From assembly GCF_040544485.1 (NCBI RefSeq), contig NZ_JBDZDV010000005.1:124001-188000 (forward strand): 64,000 nucleotides of DNA, read 5' to 3'. Made by a program: the position numbers and the translations under genes. The notes under the pieces were generated by a model. It did not search any database. It was given only the letters and a program-made list of their open reading frames with translations, and was not told where the DNA came from. Numbering within the stretch: position 1 is the first letter of the stretch; every line of letters begins with the position of its first letter. Shown piece after piece: positions 33,959 through 41,885 of this stretch. The DNA is from Lacicoccus halitifaciens (GTDB taxonomy: Bacteria > Bacillota > Bacilli > Staphylococcales > Salinicoccaceae).

Positions 33959-33999
33959 AAAAGAGGATGTACGGTCCATGGACCGTACATCCTCTTTTT
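33959..33999. terminator. Perfect palindromic convergent terminator
   Basis: A perfect palindrome centred at 33978/33979 with outer AAAGAGG and inner GGTCCATGGACC, flanked by A and T runs. It lies between the YkvI-type gene and the convergent SDR gene. Confidence 0.92.
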
Positions 34000-34034
34000 C
34001 TACATACAAAATTATTTGCTGTTCAATCTTTAGT

Positions 34035-34778
34035 TTACATCTGTTGTATCAGGCCGCCGTCTGCAATAAATTCCGTCCCCGTTGAATAACTTGATTCATC
34101 AGAAGCAAGATATAATACGAGATTGGTGATTTCTATCGGTTCGGCGATTCGCTTCATCGGTATCATCTGAGCCATAGCCTGCACCAGTTCCTTGACGTCT
34201 TCCTGCTCTGTCATAGGTGTACGTATCGTTCCTGGATGTACTGAATTCACTCTGATGTTATGGGGAGCGAACTCGACCGCAGCCGCTTTGGTCAGCCCTC
34301 TGACAGCAAACTTTGAGGCTATATATGCACTGTTGTTTGCACTGCCTACAATGCCGGCAATTGAGGAAATATTGACGATGGAACCGCTCTCTGCTTTCTT
34401 CATGGATTCTAAAACATGTTTCATCCCCAGAAAAACCCCATCTTGGTTGATAGCTGTCGTCTTCCTGAAATCTTCCAGTGAGGTTTCCTCAATTGACTTC
34501 GATACAACGATGCCCGCGTTATTGACTAAAATATTTATCGGCCCGAAATGCTTTTCAGTCTCTTCGACCAGCCTTGTCCAACTTTCTTCATCCGTAACAT
34601 CCAGTTCGATAAATTTAGCTTGATCCCCTAATTCTTCAGCTGTGTCCTTACCTTTCGACACACCTAAATCCGCAATGATGACTTTCGCCCCTTCTTCAAC
34701 AAAAACCTTGGCATGGATTTTCCCCATGCCTCCGGCACCACCTGTGATTACAGCAACTTTACCATCCAATCTTCCCAT
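34035..34778 (-). CDS. SDR-family dehydrogenase, glucose-1-dehydrogenase/3-oxoacyl-reductase-like
   Basis: Short-chain dehydrogenase of 247 residues with cofactor motif TGGAGGMGKIHA (about 12-23), Asp in IIADLGVSKG, LVNNAGIV, catalytic Ser in NISSIAGIVG, Tyr and Lys in YIASK, and C-terminal EFIADGG. Divergent from a TetR-family gene across 141 bp that hold a perfect cre-type site, so it is likely controlled by that regulator. Substrate unknown; general sequence suggests a hydroxysteroid-, sugar- or acyl-type ketoreductase. Confidence 0.9.
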   Translation of the reverse strand: MGRLDGKVAVITGGAGGMGKIHAKVFVEEGAKVIIADLGVSKGKDTAEELGDQAKFIELDVTDEESWTRLVEETEKHFGPINILVNNAGIVVSKSIEETSLEDFRKTTAINQDGVFLGMKHVLESMKKAESGSIVNISSIAGIVGSANNSAYIASKFAVRGLTKAAAVEFAPHNIRVNSVHPGTIRTPMTEQEDVKELVQAMAQMIPMKRIAEPIEITNLVLYLASDESSYSTGTEFIADGGLIQQM

Positions 34779-34858
34779 TATAAAATCCCCCTTGTTTATA
34801 TAGTAGATTTGTAAATCTACTTGTAAATTTAGTATAATAAAAATTAATTAATCTTTAT

Positions 34859-34874
34859 ATGTAAGCGCATTCAT
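34859..34874. promoter_or_regulatory. Perfect cre-type site in the SDR/tetR divergent promoter
   Basis: ATGTAAGCGCATTCAT fits WTGNAANCGNWWNCAW at every position and differs from the site at 22786-22801 at one base. It lies 45 nt before the TetR-family start and about 80 nt before the SDR start. Confidence 0.7.
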
Positions 34875-34919
34875 TTTTGGACACTTGTTATGAAAATGTA
34901 AAATAAAAAGGAGGAGGAC

Positions 34920-35528
34920 ATGGATAAGGAAGAATTATACCTAGACCGCAGAGTACTTACTACCAAACGTTCTTTAAAAAAAGCTCTTCTCGCTTTCTTG
35001 GCACATGAACAATTTAACAATTTAAATGTCACTGATATTTCAAAAGCTGCTGGCATCACCAGAAGTTCTTTTTATAATCATTACCCAAACAAAGAGGAAC
35101 TGCTTCGTTCATTAATGGCTGAGAAACACCGCGAATTGTTATATGCGTACAGAAAGCCATTCTTAAATAAACATCCATTCCCATTTAACCGTCTTACCCC
35201 CTCAGAATTATATTTATTCAATAATATTTTCCAAAATGCAGATTATTACTCCATCATTTTAAAGTCCGACCTTTCATCTCTTGTTGAAGACCGGATGTTT
35301 GAATCATTCAAAAAGATTAACCTTGAAGAAGGCAATGTGAGAGATAATAATGTTCAGAGTGATCTTTTAGCGAGCTACCTGGCATATGCCGTAGTCGGTC
35401 TGATTAAACAATGGGTACATGAAGATTACAAATATGAACCGGAATTCATGAATGCACAAATACTTGAGCTGATGAAGATTTCCCCTTATAAAACTTTTCA
35501 TATCAGACTGGATAGATCTTATAAATAG
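34920..35528 (+). CDS. TetR/AcrR-family transcriptional regulator
   Basis: The 202-residue protein has a TetR helix-turn-helix at residues about 15-60 (LKKALLAFLAHEQFNNLNVTD, then KAAGITRSSFYNHYPNKEELL) and an all-helical ligand domain. The C-terminal half resembles the TetR_C_7-like group that lacks clear effector residues. AAAGGAGGAGG precedes the ATG. Divergent to an SDR dehydrogenase gene, its likely target. Confidence 0.92.
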   Translation: MDKEELYLDRRVLTTKRSLKKALLAFLAHEQFNNLNVTDISKAAGITRSSFYNHYPNKEELLRSLMAEKHRELLYAYRKPFLNKHPFPFNRLTPSELYLFNNIFQNADYYSIILKSDLSSLVEDRMFESFKKINLEEGNVRDNNVQSDLLASYLAYAVVGLIKQWVHEDYKYEPEFMNAQILELMKISPYKTFHIRLDRSYK

Positions 35529-35529
35529 A

Positions 35530-35590
35530 AAAGCCCTCCTTAAAATGATTGCTTAACACAACCATTAAGGAGAGCTTAAGAAAAAAATTT
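35530..35590. terminator. Convergent terminator between tetR-type and amidohydrolase genes
   Basis: AAGCCCTCCTTAA (35531-35543) pairs with TTAAGGAGAGCTT (35565-35577) with a mismatch; A and T runs flank the stem. Confidence 0.8.
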
Positions 35591-36756
35591 TATTCCGCTC
35601 TCGTCGTAAAGTCGACGAGGGCTTTTATTCCTGTTTTGATGCTTTTCTCGGAAAATATGATTTCCGGGCTGTGGAGGGAGTAGCCGCTTTCCTCCACGTC
35701 TTCCATGCGTGTGCCGATGCGGAATGCTGCACCGACGTATTCGTCCAGATAGAAGGAAAAGTCTTCGGATCCCATGGATGGTTCCGGCAGTCTGTGATAA
35801 ACCGACTCATCCTCACCTGCGTTGACGAATTCTTCCACGATTTCAGGTGTGTTGATGAGCGGCGGGCAGTAGTTCTTGAACTCAATTTCATAATCCGCCC
35901 CGACCATGGCCGTGACTTCTTTAATGTATTTCTCCATGATTTCCTTGGCGTCCCGGATGGATTCCTCTGAGAAGCTCCGCATCGTGCCGCCGAATGTACA
36001 TACATCAGGAATCACGTTGTTCCGCTCGCCGGCATGGATCTGTCCGATCGTCATGACGAGGGGTGTTGCCGGATTGTTGTACCTCGATACGATCGCCTGG
36101 ATGAAGTGGATGATGTCTGCAGCGAGATAGACCGGGTCCGCTGTCTTATGCGGGTGTGCGGCATGGCCGCCTTTGGCGGTCAGTTTGACATTGAAGCTCT
36201 GTGCGCCGGCGCAGAACTGGTCTTCCCTGTACCCGACGAGTCCCTCATTCAAGTTCGGCCAAGTATGGTACATGACGATTTTATCCACCGGCACTTCCAG
36301 GCGCTGCATTTCCTCCTTGATGTATTTTGCACCTTTCAGTATCTCCTCCGCCGGCTGGAATACGAAGACGATATTGTATTGGAGGTCATCATATAAATCA
36401 TTGATGATCTTTGCGAATCCGTAGAGGATGCTTGAATGGATATCGTGTCCGCATGCATGCATCCTGCCTTCGGTTTCTGACTTGAACTCAAGATCCGTCT
36501 CCTCTTCTATCGGCAGCGCATCGATATCCGCCCGTACCGCGACATATTCATAATCCGGATCTTTTTCCAGCAGACCGATCAGTCCGGTCTTCTCACTCAG
36601 TTCATAAAATTCTATTTTGGTGTCCTCTAAGCCGTTCGCGATCAGTTTCGTCGTCTCATATTCCTCAAAGCTCAGTTCTGGATTTTTATGGAGCCTTCTC
36701 CGGAAATTGATGATATGATCCATATGTTTGTCGATCACTTCTTCTTTTACAGACAT
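35590..36756 (-). CDS. M20-family amidohydrolase (N-acyl-amino acid/hippurate hydrolase type)
   Basis: Zinc-dependent amidohydrolase that removes an acyl group from an amino acid or similar amide. The start is the ATG ending at 36756 (MSVKEEVIDKHMDHII), with AAAGGG 9 nt upstream; the longer frame is less likely. The 388-residue protein has IINFRRRLHKNPELSFEEYET, AVRADIDALPIEEETDLEF, HACGHDIHSSILYGFA (metal ligands Cys and His), FQPAEEILKGAKYI (catalytic Glu), and SMGSEDFSFYL near the C-terminus. It is divergent from the acetamidase gene, and both break amide bonds. Exact substrate unknown. Confidence 0.92.
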   Translation of the reverse strand: MSVKEEVIDKHMDHIINFRRRLHKNPELSFEEYETTKLIANGLEDTKIEFYELSEKTGLIGLLEKDPDYEYVAVRADIDALPIEEETDLEFKSETEGRMHACGHDIHSSILYGFAKIINDLYDDLQYNIVFVFQPAEEILKGAKYIKEEMQRLEVPVDKIVMYHTWPNLNEGLVGYREDQFCAGAQSFNVKLTAKGGHAAHPHKTADPVYLAADIIHFIQAIVSRYNNPATPLVMTIGQIHAGERNNVIPDVCTFGGTMRSFSEESIRDAKEIMEKYIKEVTAMVGADYEIEFKNYCPPLINTPEIVEEFVNAGEDESVYHRLPEPSMGSEDFSFYLDEYVGAAFRIGTRMEDVEESGYSLHSPEIIFSEKSIKTGIKALVDFTTRAE

Positions 36757-36910
36757 GTTTTCAACCCTTTCATTGGTTTTTATTTTCCTCATATAATTAC
36801 TCTATCCGATTGAGCATATGTTAAACCTTAAGAATCTCATCAGAGCGTCGCTCATTAATGATTTACAGACACTTTTGGAATATAATGAAAGGTAAGAGGA
36901 GCTGATAAGA

Positions 36911-38212
36911 ATGAGTAACCATGATTTCAAACAAACCGTTTACGTCGACCGTTTCACAGATGGCACACTCGACCCGAATGTTGAAATGTCTTATCACGTC
37001 AAAAACAACGGCACGATCATCGCCAATACGGCACCGGGCTGTTGGGGCCCGATGATCACGCCCGAACTGAAAGGCGGACATGAAGTGACGCAGCCGGTCT
37101 ATGTCGAAGGCGCAGAAGTTGGCGATGCGATCGCAATCAAGATCAATTCGATCCGCGTGACTTCCTTTGCGACAGCTTCGGGGCATGACAAACCGATGGA
37201 AGGCAGATTTTCAGGCGACCCGTTCGTTGCAGGCATATGCCCGAACTGCGGTGCCAAAAATCCGAAATCCGTCATCAAGGGGATTGGCCAGGGTGCGGTC
37301 CGGTGTGCGGAATGTGATGAAGATGTCACGCCGTTCAACTTCACCAATGCCTACACGATGGCTTTTAATAAGGAGCGGTCGCTCGGCATCACTTTGAATC
37401 AGGAAGCAGCGGAGCGGATTGCGCATAAGTCGAAGGAATACATGTGCACGCCGGAAAATTCCATCCAGAACCCGGTCGTCACATTCGCCCCGCACGATAT
37501 CGTCGGTGCAATCGCCCGCGTCATCCCGTTTCTCGGCCAGCTCGGCACGACGCCTGCGAGCCCTTTTCCGGATTCCCACAACGCCGGTGACTTCGGGCAG
37601 TTCCTGCTCGATGCGCCGCATGACTATGTGAAGACCGTCGAAGAACTTGAAGACCGGACGGACGGCCATATGGACATCAACCGGGTGCGTGAAGGCGCGA
37701 TTCTGATCTGTCCGGTCAAAGTTCCGGGCGGCGGCGTCTATCTCGGCGATATGCACGCCATGCAGGGGAACGGTGAAATTGCGGGGCACACCACCGATGT
37801 TGCGGGTGTTGTCGACCTCAGCGTGAGCGTCATCAAAGATTTGACGGTGGAAGGTCCGATACTCCTGCCTTTAAAGGAAGATCTGCCTGCGGTCGCAAAA
37901 CCGTATACGGAGGAGGAGATGGAGAAAGCGCAGGTGCTTGCGGACCAATGGGGCATCGAGCGGATCGAAGAGTCTTATCCGCTGTCCTTCATCGGCACCG
38001 GCGCGACATTGAATGACGCGACCCAGAACGGGCTCGAGCGCGCGGCGAAACTGCTGGATATCGAAGTGCCTGAAGTGATGAACCGCGCGACGATTACCGG
38101 CTCGATCGACATCGGCCGGAATCCGGGCGTCGTCACCGTGACTTTCCTTGTACCGAAGGAGATGCTCCGGAGGATCAGGCTCGATCAGCTGACGAAGCGG
38201 CATTATGCTTAA
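36911..38212 (+). CDS. Acetamidase/formamidase family amidase
   Basis: Hydrolyses short amides to acid and ammonia. The 433-residue protein shows FmdA/AmdA features: NTAPGCWGPMITPELKGGHEVTQPVYVEGAEVGDAIAIKI near the N-terminus, SHNAGDFGQFLLDAP, GAILICPVKVPGGGVYLGDMHAMQGNGEIAGHTTDVAG and a C-terminal SIDIGRNPGVVTVTF. A Cys cluster (ICPNCGAKNP and RCAECDED, about residues 108-140) looks like a zinc ribbon. GAGGAGCTGATAAGA precedes the ATG. A terminator follows. Catalysis is metal-independent or metal-dependent depending on subfamily, so I make no claim. Confidence 0.9.
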   Translation: MSNHDFKQTVYVDRFTDGTLDPNVEMSYHVKNNGTIIANTAPGCWGPMITPELKGGHEVTQPVYVEGAEVGDAIAIKINSIRVTSFATASGHDKPMEGRFSGDPFVAGICPNCGAKNPKSVIKGIGQGAVRCAECDEDVTPFNFTNAYTMAFNKERSLGITLNQEAAERIAHKSKEYMCTPENSIQNPVVTFAPHDIVGAIARVIPFLGQLGTTPASPFPDSHNAGDFGQFLLDAPHDYVKTVEELEDRTDGHMDINRVREGAILICPVKVPGGGVYLGDMHAMQGNGEIAGHTTDVAGVVDLSVSVIKDLTVEGPILLPLKEDLPAVAKPYTEEEMEKAQVLADQWGIERIEESYPLSFIGTGATLNDATQNGLERAAKLLDIEVPEVMNRATITGSIDIGRNPGVVTVTFLVPKEMLRRIRLDQLTKRHYA

Positions 38213-38220
38213 ATCATCAT

Positions 38221-38261
38221 GCGGATGGAATTCCCCGTTGCGGGAGCTCCATCCGTTTTTC
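38221..38261 (+). terminator. Terminator after the acetamidase-family gene
   Basis: GCGGATGGA (38221-38229) pairs with TCCATCCGT (38248-38256) around an inner CCCC/GGG stem, followed by five T. Confidence 0.88.
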
Positions 38262-38324
38262 TTATGGAATAAAGGACAGCGTTGATGATGGGCGTGGTTC
38301 CATCCGGAATATGTAGGTGGATCC

Positions 38325-38541
38325 GGACGGCGCTCCGCCTCAGACTGTCCGGAAACTAGTGGGAAAACCGGATGGCGGCAGGGTGGATTCCGCTTCTGTC
38401 TGGATTTATAGAGGGTATCCGGACAGCGCCTGGAAACTCTTTGTATCTGTCCTATTTCCCCAGGAGATATCCTGACAGCCGCCGCGGGTTCTTTATTCCC
38501 ATCCGGCTGCACAAAAAATCCGGACAGTCCCCTGTCCGGAT
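38325..38541. repeat. Degenerate tandem hairpin array (about 50-bp units, related to 52.6 kb array)
   Basis: Units begin at about 38325, 38370, 38421, 38473 and 38522 with GGACGG, GGATGG, GGACAG, TGACAG, GGACAG, so spacing is 45, 51, 52 and 49 bp. One unit has TCTGTCTGG (38396-38404) opposite CCGGACAG (38419-38426), the same hairpin as in the array at 52,641-53,040. It fills the convergent gap between the acetamidase and the AhpD-like gene. It is more diverged than the other arrays. Confidence 0.65.
38513..38541 (-). terminator. Terminator of the AhpD-like gene
   Basis: On the minus strand ATCCGGACAG pairs perfectly with CTGTCCGGAT, loop GGG, followed by six T. It may be a unit of the neighbouring repeat array used as a terminator. 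Confidence 0.88.
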
Positions 38542-38551
38542 GTCATCAATA

Positions 38552-39208
38552 TTAATCGTCGAATGCGTTCAGTGCGTTGACGCCGTGTGCCATCGCGGAG
38601 CCCGCCTTCAGTGCCGTGCCGACGAGGATCGCTTCCGCCATCTCCTCTTTCGTCACATCGAGCTTCTTCGCATTGGCGGTATGTATCTCGATGCAGTACG
38701 GGCATCCCGTGACGTGCGCCACCGCAACAGCGATGAGCTCTTTATCCTTCCCGGAGATCTTGCCGGGCTTCACCGCTTCCTTATCGAGCTGTGCGAATGC
38801 CCTGAACGCGTCCGGTGCGAGTTTTGCGAACTCACCCAGGCGGTCGATGTTGGATTTCTCATACAAGTCGCCGTCGTTGTTGCCGTCGTAGGCCTGGAGG
38901 GCGTTCACGCCGTGCGCCATCGCAGAGCCTGCCTTCAGGCCGGTCGCGACCATGACCGCTTCAGCGATTTCCTCTTTTGATACGTCCAGTTCCTTTGCCG
39001 CGTTGACATGGATGTCGATGCAGTACGGGCATCCCGTGACGTGTGCCACCGCAACCGCAATCAGTTCCTTCGTGCGTCTCGGGATCACACCGTCCGCGAC
39101 GGCCGCCTTGTCGAATGCCGCGAAGCTCTTGAACGCATCGGGTGCCAGTTTGGCGAATTCCGATAACCTTTTGATGTTGCCTTTTTCATACAAATTTTCC
39201 TGTGTCAT
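38552..39208 (-). CDS. Tandem carboxymuconolactone-decarboxylase (AhpD-like) protein
   Basis: Protein of 218 residues made of two nearly identical halves (about 8-105 and 118-215). Each has LAVAVAHVTGCPYC-type active sites: HVTGCPYCIDIH and HVTGCPYCIEIH, with the CxxC and His of AhpD alkylhydroperoxidases. Each half ends in LKAGSAMAHGVNAL. Usual family members have one domain and work as oligomers, so this is an internal duplication, probably recent. Likely function is peroxide/thiol redox, but the CMD family also includes decarboxylases. The promoter region holds a 32-bp palindrome. Confidence 0.9.
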   Translation of the reverse strand: MTQENLYEKGNIKRLSEFAKLAPDAFKSFAAFDKAAVADGVIPRRTKELIAVAVAHVTGCPYCIDIHVNAAKELDVSKEEIAEAVMVATGLKAGSAMAHGVNALQAYDGNNDGDLYEKSNIDRLGEFAKLAPDAFRAFAQLDKEAVKPGKISGKDKELIAVAVAHVTGCPYCIEIHTANAKKLDVTKEEMAEAILVGTALKAGSAMAHGVNALNAFDD

Positions 39209-39254
39209 GTTAGTGCCTCCTGTAATCTGTTGTTTAGTTTTCAGAATATAAAAA

Positions 39255-39286
39255 CATCCCTAAAGGATATAATATCCAAAGGGATG
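39255..39286. promoter_or_regulatory. 32-bp nested palindrome upstream of the AhpD-like gene
   Basis: Outer arms CATCCCT and (A)GGGATG and inner arms GGATAT and (A)TATCC are symmetric, with three A between the outer and inner arms. It overlaps the likely -10 region of the AhpD-like gene (minus strand) 47-78 nt before the start. A double palindrome in a redox gene's promoter suggests an operator, for a regulator not present nearby. Confidence 0.65.
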
Positions 39287-39322
39287 TCCGGACACAACCG
39301 GAAAGGCTCGGGGCCTCCGGTG

Positions 39323-39622
39323 TTATTTATCTTTGACCAGCTTTTTCGCGGTCTTCACTTTCTTCTTGTCGAGCTCAAGCTGCTTGTCGACATCATGCGC
39401 ATAGTACATGTTGTTCTCCATCATGTAATCGGCAATTCTTCCATGCTGGTCGATCGCCTGCTTCAGCTGGCGCTTCAGCACGTCCCTGACCTCGGGGGAT
39501 GCCGTTTCGGTGAGTGCCACAGCATATGTGCGCACCGCCGCCTTCGCCGTCACGAGCAGCTCGGTTGCGATGATCTGGTCTTTATTTTCTCCTGATTTAT
39601 CGAGTTCTTTAATCAAATCCAT
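39323..39622 (-). CDS. CotF-like coat protein domain protein
   Basis: Small helical protein of 99 residues with the coat F motif region (IIATELLVTAKAAVRTYAVALTETASPEVRDVLKRQL and HGRIADYMMENNMYYAHDV). In spore-formers this family includes coat protein F, but similar proteins occur in non-spore-formers. It is followed by lysines at the C-terminus. It is 16 nt after a related small gene and both probably share a transcript. Function unknown. Confidence 0.85.
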   Translation of the reverse strand: MDLIKELDKSGENKDQIIATELLVTAKAAVRTYAVALTETASPEVRDVLKRQLKQAIDQHGRIADYMMENNMYYAHDVDKQLELDKKKVKTAKKLVKDK

Positions 39623-39638
39623 TTATACTGCTCCCTCC

Positions 39639-39872
39639 TTAAGGTAAAAGTTCCTGAATTTCTTTGATCGCTTTTTTCGAATTCCTCGCGTCTTTGCGGA
39701 TGATCTGCTTCAAGTCCTTGTCTTTGGCGATTTCTTCCATCATGTTCGCTTTAAGGTATGCCGCCTGCTTCACCGTCAGCACCTCATGCAGCTCGAGTGT
39801 CTCATGTACTGCAAGGTTCGGTTTTTGTGCTGTTTGATTCTTATTCTTGTTCTTATTCGAATTTTTAGCCAT
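39639..39872 (-). CDS. Small CotF-related protein
   Basis: A 77-residue protein with an N-terminal Asn/Lys-rich tail (MAKNSNKNKNKNQ) and a helical part with LELHEVLTVKQAAYLKANMMEEIA, similar in kind to the N-terminal coat F helices. It is upstream of the CotF-like gene. Both together may form one CotF-type module. No catalytic residues visible. Confidence 0.8.
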   Translation of the reverse strand: MAKNSNKNKNKNQTAQKPNLAVHETLELHEVLTVKQAAYLKANMMEEIAKDKDLKQIIRKDARNSKKAIKEIQELLP

Positions 39873-40033
39873 TCCTGTTCTCCTTTCATATGTTCTGGAT
39901 TGCTCTATAATCAGCTTCCCTGAATAGTCTGCTTTTAAACCACTAATGCATATTTTTCAAGAAACTTCAGGCCGGGCAGGAAAACCTGCCTGTGTTAAAA
40001 TAAAACCGATGGGATTTTGAGAGGAGTGCTTCC

Positions 40034-40516
40034 ATGAAGAAAAAGAAGATACAGAAGACGAATGCGATGCGGCAGCTCGAAAATCACGGCATCGGATACA
40101 ATGTCCATCAGTATGCGTGGAATGATGATAATGAAAAAGCGCAGAATGATGCAGATGAGACGGGCATGCCATTCCATAAGATATATAAGACCATGGTCGC
40201 AACCGGCAGCAATACAGGTGAGATTGTCGCATGCATACCGGCAGGGACCAAGCTCGACTTGAAGAAGCTCGCTGAAGCGAGCGGAAACAAGAAAGTGGAT
40301 ATGCTCGACATCAATGCCCTTGAGAAGACGACGGGCTACGTCCGCGGCGGCTGCTCACCGGTCGGGATGAAGAAATCCTTCCCGACATTTCTGGCTCAAT
40401 CTGCGGCAGAGCTCGATACGATCGTCGTATCCGCCGGCAAAAGAGGCATGCAGGTGGAATTGGCCCCGGATGATCTCCTCGAGATCACAGATGGTGAGTA
40501 CGCCGACATCACTTAA
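40034..40516 (+). CDS. ybaK: Cys-tRNA(Pro) deacylase YbaK/EbsC
   Basis: Trans-editing enzyme that hydrolyses cysteine wrongly attached to tRNA(Pro). The 160-residue length and sequence fit YbaK: TNAMRQLENHGIGYNVHQY, GMPFHKIYKTMVATGSN with the conserved Lys, AEASGNKKVDML, TTGYVRGGCSPVGMKKSFPT (substrate-binding Gly-Gly-Cys-Ser-Pro) and ISAGKRG-like VSAGKRGMQVEL. GAGGAG lies before the ATG. It stands alone; a convergent terminator follows. Confidence 0.93.
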   Translation: MKKKKIQKTNAMRQLENHGIGYNVHQYAWNDDNEKAQNDADETGMPFHKIYKTMVATGSNTGEIVACIPAGTKLDLKKLAEASGNKKVDMLDINALEKTTGYVRGGCSPVGMKKSFPTFLAQSAAELDTIVVSAGKRGMQVELAPDDLLEITDGEYADIT

Positions 40517-40522
40517 GGCATG

Positions 40523-40552
40523 AAAAAAACCGGACATCAATGTCCGGTTTTC
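40523..40552. terminator. Convergent bidirectional terminator
   Basis: AAAACCGGACA and TGTCCGGTTTT form a perfect stem with a short loop. It lies between ybaK and the DUF2382 gene. Confidence 0.92.
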
Positions 40553-40562
40553 ATATTTAAAT

Positions 40563-41654
40563 TTATAGTCTGTCTCTGTCGTCACGGTTACGGGTTTCAC
40601 GGTCCGTGTTGGTCGTCTCTTCAATGTCGACTTCCTCACGGCGGACATCTTCAGAGATGTGCTCCGTATCCTGGACTTTATTCTTGCGGACGACGACTTC
40701 CTCATCGACCACATTTTCCTTCTCGACGTTCACTCGCTCTTCAGATACAGGGATATGGATGGAATCATTATCCTCGATCCGCTCATCCATCGAACCTGTT
40801 CTCCGCTCGCCTTCGACAGGACGTCTTTCAATCGTCACTTCATCACGCTCGACCGGTACATCGATTTCCTGATGCTCTGTTTCAACATGCTTATCCACAT
40901 GCACTTCACCGGTTTTCACGTTTTCCTTATCCACTCTCAGACGTTCTTCCCTGAGCTCGATCCGCTCTTCATCTGAAAGTCTGTCCCACTCTTCATCCGT
41001 CACGCCAAAGTTGTCGTTTCTGCGTCTTTCTTCATCAGTTACAAATTTATCGTCTCTCATTCTCTCATCCTCCGTTACATTATTATCGTCATAGCTGTAG
41101 TTGTCATCACGGACAGGTTGATCGATGCCGTAATCGGCACTTGTTTTAGTCAACGGATCTTCCCTGTGCGTTTCCGGTACGAACTGTTCGCTCTTACCCG
41201 GTGCTGCATCTTCCGTCACTGTACGGTTGTCGAAGTTTTCCTGACGTCTTGCATCTTCAGCGGGAGGCACAGCACCCGGTGCAGCGTCATCCTTCTCAAA
41301 AGAGCCGTCATTGCCTGCATAATAAGTGTCATCATCCGTCGTACGGTTGTTGACATACAGCAGCAGTTCGCCCCTGTCCAGTGCATTCATGAATGTATCC
41401 TCTTCCTCTTTCGTGAGGCCGAGGTCGTCCATCACCCGGTCCTCCGGCTGATCATCGCTGAACCATGACGCGATCTTATCCCATGCACTGCCGTCGGCGG
41501 AACGGTAATTCACGCCCGTGTCATCCAATGCATCGGTGGTGGTGCCTTCGTTGCCCACGACGGTCATCATGTCTTCAGTGACGCCATCCGCCCTGAGCTG
41601 CTCTATTCTTCTGAGCAGTTCTTCTTCGGTTGCAAATGTTTCGATCTTCCGCAT
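40563..41654 (-). CDS. DUF2382 (YsnF/AvaK) stress protein with GspM-type N-terminal domain
   Basis: Predicted general-stress protein. The start is the ATG ending at 41654 (MRKIETFATEEELLRRI), because GGAGGT lies 8 nt upstream. The N-terminal 100 residues resemble general stress protein 17M-like domains; a very acidic middle (about 105-235) has low complexity; the C-terminal DUF2382 domain (about 240-350) has ELREERLRVDKENVKTGEVHV and repeated arm-like strands with VERDEVTIERRPV. The protein has 363 residues and is rich in Asp and Glu. No enzyme activity known. Confidence 0.88.
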   Translation of the reverse strand: MRKIETFATEEELLRRIEQLRADGVTEDMMTVVGNEGTTTDALDDTGVNYRSADGSAWDKIASWFSDDQPEDRVMDDLGLTKEEEDTFMNALDRGELLLYVNNRTTDDDTYYAGNDGSFEKDDAAPGAVPPAEDARRQENFDNRTVTEDAAPGKSEQFVPETHREDPLTKTSADYGIDQPVRDDNYSYDDNNVTEDERMRDDKFVTDEERRRNDNFGVTDEEWDRLSDEERIELREERLRVDKENVKTGEVHVDKHVETEHQEIDVPVERDEVTIERRPVEGERRTGSMDERIEDNDSIHIPVSEERVNVEKENVVDEEVVVRKNKVQDTEHISEDVRREEVDIEETTNTDRETRNRDDRDRL

Positions 41655-41885
41655 GATAAATACCTCCATTTTGATGATTATAAATTTCAAGTCCAATTTT
41701 TAATTCATATTCATATTTTCATCATTAACAAACAGCGAATGCCTTTCGCATGTAATCCATATTTACCCATGAGCCAGTTTTATAAACACATGCCAAAAAA
41801 TAAACTTCGCGGATATCCGTTATTTCAATGATGTTTGAGGGTACTGTATGTAATATACATAGACAATGAAGGGGTGTTGTTTATA

